Virus record (IMG/VR): IMGVR_UViG_3300008113_001569
Location: 1 to 25,281 of that record
DNA: 25,281 nt
Source: a virus
Reading direction: 5' to 3' (one strand)
The notes beneath the pieces were generated by a model, which saw only the letters and a program-made list of their open reading frames with translations, was not told the DNA's origin and did not search any database. Below, piece by piece: positions 19,885-25,281 of the stretch. The position numbers and the translations under genes are program-made. Numbering within the stretch: position 1 is the stretch's first letter; each line of letters starts with the position of its first letter.

Positions 19885-20907
19885 TTATCCTACGTATAAA
19901 ACGTTAAATTTCTGATTAACAACGTGAGCGGCTAATGTCATGTTGTGTTTAATAAACATGTCCTCTCTGTTGTTAGCGATTTTATCCAATTGAAGTAAGT
20001 TAATGTCAGATGCTAAATCAGTAGCCCAAACTAAGTGAGATTTCAAAGCGCAAATAACAACTTTCTCAGGAATCGGAACGAACTCAACTCTTAACCCATT
20101 AAAGTAAATGTTAGCAGCCGAAGCGTCAACATCAAACGGTTTAGTATAGTCGGTAGTTACGTTGTTCGCTGCAATAATAAACTGCTTATGAGAACGTGGA
20201 GCGTATAAGATTGGTTGCTCAGTACCAGCTAAAGTAGCAGCAGGAATAGCAGCATAAATTTTATCATACTCAGCTTTAATGTTAGAAGCAGTAATAGTCG
20301 TACCAGCTACTTTAATTCTAGTACCTACTCCAGCAGTTGCAGAAGCGTTAGAATCATTGTAAATCATTTTAACAACTATACCATCAGTTTGCGCATCAGT
20401 TAAAGAAGCGACTAAAGTCTTTTCAGCTGCACCTACGGCAGTATTAGCAGTACCAGCAGTTAAAGCAGCAACAGCCGTTTTAGTAGCGGATTTTGCACCA
20501 TTCCAAAACTCAAACTCAGCAGCTAAAGATACTTGTTTAGCATAAAGTCCACCGATAACAAGTTGCTCAAATTCGTTTGACATGATTTCCCAAGCTCCTG
20601 GCTTCATATCTCTTTTGAAGCGAGAAAAACGCAAAGTGTTAGGGTCAAATTCTTGGTAAAATTGTACTTTAGTAGGAGTCACCACCACATCAAAAGCAGT
20701 AAGTGAACCCGCACTAGTTGGCACTCCACTTGTGTATGCTTGTAAAGTTGCACTTGCAGTGGCTTCCGTAAAGATAGTTTCCGCTTTTACATCTGTTTCA
20801 AAAGTAACTAAAGACTTTGCAATAGTTTGATTTTCGAATAATAATTCCTCTGTAATCGGTTCAGCAGCTACACCTCTGTAGGCTACTTGGTTGTAAGTAA
20901 TCGCCAT
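19885..20907 (-). CDS. Major capsid protein
   Basis: 340 residues. An N-terminal arm (MAITYNQVAYRGVAAEPITE), a spine helix region, then FYQEFDPNTLRFSRFKRDMK, PGAWEIMSNEFEQLVIGGLY, an alanine/threonine-rich middle (TAVAALTAGTANTAVGAAEK), and a C-terminal half with ADGIV-type strands, ILYAPRSHKQFIIAANNV and NREDMFIKHNMTLAAHVVNQ. This profile, and its position directly after a protease/scaffold gene, fit an HK97-fold capsid protein. Terminator follows; composition (A, T, small residues) differs from neighbours as expected for an abundant protein. Confidence 0.75.
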   Translation of the reverse strand: MAITYNQVAYRGVAAEPITEELLFENQTIAKSLVTFETDVKAETIFTEATASATLQAYTSGVPTSAGSLTAFDVVVTPTKVQFYQEFDPNTLRFSRFKRDMKPGAWEIMSNEFEQLVIGGLYAKQVSLAAEFEFWNGAKSATKTAVAALTAGTANTAVGAAEKTLVASLTDAQTDGIVVKMIYNDSNASATAGVGTRIKVAGTTITASNIKAEYDKIYAAIPAATLAGTEQPILYAPRSHKQFIIAANNVTTDYTKPFDVDASAANIYFNGLRVEFVPIPEKVVICALKSHLVWATDLASDINLLQLDKIANNREDMFIKHNMTLAAHVVNQKFNVLYVG

Positions 20908-20918
20908 AATTTATTGTT

Positions 20919-21986
20919 TTATTTGGTTAGTCTAAATTTTTCTAAAGCAGTCATTTCTTCAAATGATTTTTCTTTAGCTGGTTTGTTTTTTGTCAAAGAA
21001 ATTACTTCTTTTTGTTCTTCTAGTTTAGCTTCAAAATCGGCTTTCAATTCCATCTTTAAAGACTCTAATTGCTTCCCGAACTCTTGCGCTAGTTGGTAAA
21101 AAATCTCTTGCGTATGCTTTTCAGATTTTACGCCATTAGGCTTAACTTCTTCAAGTTCCGCTGGCATTTCTTCTTCTACTTCTTCCGCCTTAGCTTCTGA
21201 AAGTTCAGATACTAAACCACCTACAACAGTTAAAGTCATTCCATTTTCTAAAATGTACTCTCCGTCAGGTAAAGGCATAGCTTCGCCATTTTCGTTTTTG
21301 ATAGTTAGCGGTAATCCAACTGCTAATGTATCACCCTCAAAGTCGATGCTTACCGCACCATCTTGGGTTTTAACGCTTCCAAGTTCTACTTTGCTTTTAG
21401 TTAGTGAAGCAAAGCCCTCCTTAATTGCGCTTAAAATTAAATCTACATTCATATTCTCGGTTTTTAAATTAATACGTTCTAGGTCAAAGAATCCGTCAAT
21501 ACTGAATCCTTTTACTTTGCCAGTCTTTACAAAGTCATTCCAAATATCATCATTATTCACTTTCATACTTGCGAACCAAGTTCCAACAGGTTCATTTAAT
21601 CCGTAGTGAACTGATTTATCCGTTTCACTTTCTTTTATCCAACTTTCTACAAAGGTTACATCTTTTATTACTTGCTTTTCATCGTGTTCTAAAGTCGATT
21701 GACTTTGATAACCTTGCTCAAAAAAGTTTTCCATTGATAGTCTAATTGTTTCAGCTGAGAAAACTATATTAAACTCTTTTCCATTTTGGTTGCGATATAC
21801 TGGCTTATTTGGTATTAAAACCGCACCCAATAATATACGTTTTTCAGTATCAATGGCTTTAAGTTGGATTTCTTTTTGTTCAGATAAAGCAATAAATTCC
21901 GATTCCATAGCAGGACTTTCCACTAAGGATATGCCGAATACTCCGTCGGTTTCATCTTTGTTAAAAATTACTTCGTATGTTTCCAT
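20919..21986 (-). CDS. XkdF-like prohead protease/scaffold protein
   Basis: I choose ATG 21986 (METYEVIFNKDETDGVFGIS); 21992 and 22031 are also possible. 355 residues. LVESPAMESEFIALSE near the start, ILLGAVLIPNKPVYRNQNGK, LEHDEK (His about 101) and GFSIDGFF (Ser about 162) match the XkdF family of phage serine proteases, with H and S as likely catalytic residues. The C-terminal third is acidic and coiled-coil (EEVEEEMPAELEEV, then LESLKMELKADFEAKLEEQK), like a scaffold joined to the protease and removed during head maturation. It precedes the capsid gene by 12 bases. Confidence 0.8.
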   Translation of the reverse strand: METYEVIFNKDETDGVFGISLVESPAMESEFIALSEQKEIQLKAIDTEKRILLGAVLIPNKPVYRNQNGKEFNIVFSAETIRLSMENFFEQGYQSQSTLEHDEKQVIKDVTFVESWIKESETDKSVHYGLNEPVGTWFASMKVNNDDIWNDFVKTGKVKGFSIDGFFDLERINLKTENMNVDLILSAIKEGFASLTKSKVELGSVKTQDGAVSIDFEGDTLAVGLPLTIKNENGEAMPLPDGEYILENGMTLTVVGGLVSELSEAKAEEVEEEMPAELEEVKPNGVKSEKHTQEIFYQLAQEFGKQLESLKMELKADFEAKLEEQKEVISLTKNKPAKEKSFEEMTALEKFRLTK

Positions 21987-22020
21987 ATTCATTAAACGTT
22001 TTTTATTGTTAGTGGTATCT

Positions 22021-23919
22021 TTAATTTCCAAAAGTCGCCGTTTTTACACGATTGCGGTCAAGTGCCTGTGAGGTCGTTACTGCTGAACTCACTACGAACG
22101 CTTCAATAGGTTTGTTTTGTTGTCCCGCTATTGTTTGCGCTAATTGGTTTGTTCCGCTTTGACCTACTATGTTGAATTGTGGAGGTGCTGGGGCTTGACC
22201 TCCTCCGCTACCAAGATTAGCGGAACTTCCACCCACTCCTCCTCCACCTAAGGCGGATAAGGCTTTTGCAGTTGCAGCAATATTAGAGGCTATACCAATA
22301 CCCGCGCTTATTTTATTTGCTATTATTTCTTGCGCTGCTAATCCTTGACCACCGGGCAAAAGAGCATATTTTAAAGTGGCTGCCGCATTAGCCGCTTGAG
22401 TATTAATTACAATTTTTGCAATACCCGCCGCACTTTCGGCAATCATTAAACCTTTTTGGATTGCTTTATTTTTAATTCCTAAATTTTGAAGTAAAGAAAT
22501 TCCAGCCGATATGTTATTTAATTGAGAATCTTGTATTGATTTTTTCGCATCAGCAACGGATTGCTCTATTGCTATTTGCTCTTTTGCATTTTCTTCGTCT
22601 TTCTCTTTTTTGTCTTTAGCATCTTTCTCCTCTTTAGCTTTTTTTTCTTCGGCTAATTTATACTCAATTTCTTGTTGCTTTAATGCTAAATCATTTTTAT
22701 CATTTAAGAATTTAATTTCTAAATCAAGCGTACTTACTTTTTGCTTTTTTAAAATTGTTAATTCCTTTTCATACTTTTCTGTTAGCCTTTCTAAATCTGT
22801 TTTAGATATTTCATCATTTGCTTTTTTAGCGTTGTCTGCAATATCTTGCGCTTCTTTTTTTAGCCTATCACGTTCTTCTTTTCTCTTGTCCCTAGCTTCC
22901 TTATTTTTAGCATCAATTTTATCTTGCTCCTCTTTTGCTTTTTTATCTTTCTCTGCCTTTCTATCTTTGTCGGCTAGTGCAATATCCCTATCTGCTTTAT
23001 CCCTTAAATCTTTAAGGTACTTTATTTTTTCTGCTTCAGTTCTCGTTTCATCTTCAGCAACCTCTTTTACTTTAGCAGCGTAATCAATATTAGCTTGTAT
23101 TTTTCTTTTTGTATAGTCATCGTACTTATCGCCTTGCGTGTCTAAAAAGTCCTGGTTTTTTCTAAGTGTCTTTTGGCTATCTGAAACCATTTTATCAAGC
23201 GACCTACTAGCATCGGATGTAACTCCTATAAAGTCAGTAACCGTATTTACAATACCCATTACTACATCACCAACAATTGACAAAGCAGGAACTAAATTCA
23301 TTACCACTTTCTTAACCTTATCAAAGTTTGCAATAAGTAAACCTACACCAACTACCAAAGCACCTACACCAGTTGCAACCAAAGCACCTCGTAAAGCCTT
23401 AGCCGCTAAAGTCGCACCATTCGTTACAAATGTTTGTATTGCGGTTGCAGCACTTAAAGCCTTTTGGAATAAAGTAGTATTTTTAATTGTAGAGCCTAAA
23501 ATTTTAAACGCGTCTACACTTTCCAAAACCATATCTACACCTTGAGCAAGTGCCATTGCGCTTTGAACTTTAAGAATCATTTTCTCTACGTCCTCACTTT
23601 CCTTACCCATAAGACCAATCGCACCTTGCACCGCACTAAATCCACCCGCTACTCCTCCAAGCGTGGAAGTAAGAGCCTTAAATTTAGCATCTGGATTAAA
23701 GGCATCGGTTAAGGCTTTTGCATCGCCTATAGCATCTTTAAGTTCAGCCGCTTTCTTAGCCGCTTCAACTGCTTCCTTGGAAGTCGCTCCAAACTTTTTA
23801 CTTAATTCGTTAACCTCGTTTTGTGCTTGCCTTAATTCCGTTTTAAGAGATACTACATTTTTTGTAGTATCTTGTATGTCATCATTAACCTTTAAATTAA
23901 CTACCTTTTCGATTGCCAT
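22021..23919 (-). CDS. Tail tape measure protein (short)
   Basis: 632 residues. N-terminal coiled coil (VSLKTELRQAQNEVNELSKK), a helical region with a hydrophobic segment (LVATGVGALVVGVGLLIANF, about 177-197), a very long charged coiled coil rich in K, E, D and A (about 270-450), then AGIAKIVINTQAANAAATLK, a glycine-rich stretch (GGGGVGGSSANLGSGGG) and a final beta region. This is the tape-measure layout, though short for one, which would predict a short tail if true. It overlaps the 49-aa gene by 19 bases. Its position upstream of protease and capsid is unusual. Confidence 0.7.
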   Translation of the reverse strand: MAIEKVVNLKVNDDIQDTTKNVVSLKTELRQAQNEVNELSKKFGATSKEAVEAAKKAAELKDAIGDAKALTDAFNPDAKFKALTSTLGGVAGGFSAVQGAIGLMGKESEDVEKMILKVQSAMALAQGVDMVLESVDAFKILGSTIKNTTLFQKALSAATAIQTFVTNGATLAAKALRGALVATGVGALVVGVGLLIANFDKVKKVVMNLVPALSIVGDVVMGIVNTVTDFIGVTSDASRSLDKMVSDSQKTLRKNQDFLDTQGDKYDDYTKRKIQANIDYAAKVKEVAEDETRTEAEKIKYLKDLRDKADRDIALADKDRKAEKDKKAKEEQDKIDAKNKEARDKRKEERDRLKKEAQDIADNAKKANDEISKTDLERLTEKYEKELTILKKQKVSTLDLEIKFLNDKNDLALKQQEIEYKLAEEKKAKEEKDAKDKKEKDEENAKEQIAIEQSVADAKKSIQDSQLNNISAGISLLQNLGIKNKAIQKGLMIAESAAGIAKIVINTQAANAAATLKYALLPGGQGLAAQEIIANKISAGIGIASNIAATAKALSALGGGGVGGSSANLGSGGGQAPAPPQFNIVGQSGTNQLAQTIAGQQNKPIEAFVVSSAVTTSQALDRNRVKTATFGN

Positions 23920-24050
23920 TGCCTTTTTATTTTTTTAGTTGCTCCTTTGAACGTTGTTGGTAATTGATATTTCCCTTTTGCAATCTCGATACATTCGCCA
24001 CCATTTAGCCAATCGTCAAGTTTTAGTAATTGTATAACCTCTTTTATCAT
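23901..24050 (-). CDS. Small hypothetical protein, 49 aa
   Basis: ATG at 24050 to TAG at 23903-23901. It begins MIKEVIQLLKLDDWLNGGEC, then a lysine-rich end. It overlaps the preceding tail gene by 4 bases (ATGA) and the tape measure by 19, a tight coupling that supports translation. No family recognised. Confidence 0.65.
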   Translation of the reverse strand: MIKEVIQLLKLDDWLNGGECIEIAKGKYQLPTTFKGATKKIKRQWQSKR

Positions 24051-25281
24051 TGTATAATTGTTAAGTCAAAATTAGTACCACCTATTATATAACGCAAAAC
24101 TCCGCTTCTAGTACTACCACTATTTGAATTCACATTTACCATCGTGTAATCGGATTTATTACCCACCGTTTTATCAACTCCAAACCAAGCCACGCCATCG
24201 CCTGTATCTACCTTTGTAACGCTCCAAGTAGTGTTTGCATTTACTTTAACCTCAAAGTATTCTTTTGCAGTTGTAGCCGTGTAAGTAGTTCTACTTATTC
24301 CATTAGTAATAAATGAATATAAGGCATCGTAAGTACTTATTCTATCTACGGTAATGGTATCAGTATCAACGGTTATATCCGTTCTATCCACCGTTAAAGG
24401 AATTTCATTCGCTATTGTATCGGCTGGTAAAGAGTAATCAGTAAACACTTCAATATCCGCTTGTGAGTTAATTAAATTTACTTTTACATTTGATATTTTG
24501 TACTTATTTTTATTGATTATAAATTTATCATTCAAGGATAGTTTAGTTAAAATCGAAATAGGTAACTTGCATTTTAAATTTAGTACTCTTGTTTTTTGGT
24601 TGTATAAATCTTCTATATAAGTTTTCCAAAAGTTAAAGTATAATGATTTTTGAATAGGACTAAAAAAATAAGTCGATATATCTGAGCCAAAGTTTAAACT
24701 ATTGGTTACTTGCTCAAGTAGTGAATTGTCCTCAGTAGCGGTTAAAAATACTTTGTCCAAAGCAACTCCATTTATATAAATTGTATCTTCTAAATCTATC
24801 AATCCGTTCTTATAAAAAATAAAAGGCTTACCGACATAAGGCTCTAGTTTTAAATCAATTGATTGTCCTATTTGTAGATTAGTGGTAACGCTTGGCGTAG
24901 CGCTTACGTCTTGTAATCTTTCAAATAGTAAGTTTTCAAAACCTACTTTTATACTCATATCATCGCCTGCAATATCATTGTATTTTGCGCTAAGGTCGCC
25001 ATATCCTATTCCGTTACTATCTAAGTATTGTTTTCCAAGTATTGCACCCGCTGGTTCGTATTTAAACTCTATTAGCTTCTTAACATCGGGTTTCTTAATA
25101 GTTATATCATCAATATTAATTAAGTGGCTTATATCGAACGTGTCGCCTTTACTATACCAATTATCTAGGGTGTCGATATAAAAACTATTTGTCGAAGTAG
25201 GTATAATTATAAGATTAAATTGATTTATTAAGCTACTGAATAAATCTTTTAATTTTATTGTTGGCACTTCATTCGCTACAG
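24047..25281 (-). CDS. Tail/baseplate protein with C-terminal BACON domain (5' end outside window)
   Basis: The frame is open to the window edge (codons for VANEV precede the first internal GTG at 25267), so the gene begins outside. About 410 residues are visible. The body is beta-rich with repeated D/N/T segments (LINIDDITIKKPDVKKLIEF, YINGVALDKVFLTATEDNS, LKCKLPISILTKLSLNDKF), fitting a baseplate or tail protein. The last about 75 residues (YFEVKVNANTTWSVTKVDTG, then VNSNSGSTRSGVLRYIIGG and a final IIQ) match the BACON domain of Bacteroidota, thought to bind carbohydrates or mucin. It overlaps the 49-aa gene by 4 bases. Confidence 0.65.
   Translation of the reverse strand, partial: VANEVPTIKLKDLFSSLINQFNLIIIPTSTNSFYIDTLDNWYSKGDTFDISHLINIDDITIKKPDVKKLIEFKYEPAGAILGKQYLDSNGIGYGDLSAKYNDIAGDDMSIKVGFENLLFERLQDVSATPSVTTNLQIGQSIDLKLEPYVGKPFIFYKNGLIDLEDTIYINGVALDKVFLTATEDNSLLEQVTNSLNFGSDISTYFFSPIQKSLYFNFWKTYIEDLYNQKTRVLNLKCKLPISILTKLSLNDKFIINKNKYKISNVKVNLINSQADIEVFTDYSLPADTIANEIPLTVDRTDITVDTDTITVDRISTYDALYSFITNGISRTTYTATTAKEYFEVKVNANTTWSVTKVDTGDGVAWFGVDKTVGNKSDYTMVNVNSNSGSTRSGVLRYIIGGTNFDLTIIQ

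Noticed and set aside
22610-23938. Long serine/leucine-rich plus-strand frames opposite the tape measure
   Set aside because: They are antisense shadows of a lysine/glutamate/alanine-rich coiled coil; no promoter or start context.
1-25281. tRNA and rRNA genes
   Set aside because: No segment with a recognisable tRNA cloverleaf or rRNA sequence was noticed by reading; a covariance search would be needed to exclude them.

Overview
The window is a piece of a tailed-phage (or prophage) genome whose host is very probably a member of the Bacteroidota, most likely a flavobacterium. The DNA is strongly AT-rich, almost no start codon has a Shine-Dalgarno sequence, and several operons begin with the Bacteroidota promoter form (TTG, about 19 bases, TAnnTTTG; usually TATATTTG). 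A BACON domain, an XkdF-type protease and a portal with a long C-terminal extension fit the same assignment. All genes I accept lie on the minus strand, so transcription runs from high to low coordinates.

Late region (25281 down to about 11800): a tail or baseplate protein with a C-terminal BACON domain (cut by the window edge), a short tape measure, an XkdF-like prohead protease/scaffold, major capsid protein, two small head or tail proteins, portal, connector-like protein, two beta-helix tail-fibre proteins, holin, M15-family endolysin and a small protein. Intrinsic terminators follow the capsid gene and the gene after it. The first tail-fibre gene carries a one-base frameshift near its start.

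Accessory region (about 11700 to 9100): small genes of unknown function. Between 11155 and 9136 four consecutive units look like integron gene cassettes. Each has its gene(s), then a long imperfect palindrome, and each palindrome begins with the reverse complement of the first 8 to 10 bases of its own unit. No integrase is visible. This is the most unusual structure in the window.

Early and middle region (9101 down to 1): a ribbon-helix-helix-like protein; a recombination operon (coiled-coil peptide, unknown protein, single-strand-annealing-like protein, SSB-like protein with a DDLPF tail, DUF3310-like protein, MazG-like pyrophosphohydrolase); a methyltransferase operon (adenine methyltransferase-like with DUF4942-like C-terminus, HTH protein, small proteins); and a replication operon (primase-polymerase/helicase, DCL/HNH-like protein, SF2 helicase start). 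Between primase and the DCL-like gene lie 12 copies of TGCGCA around an AT-rich tract, a good candidate replication origin or operator. Many small overlapping genes of 36 to 59 codons, found by reading the minus strand directly, complete these operons.
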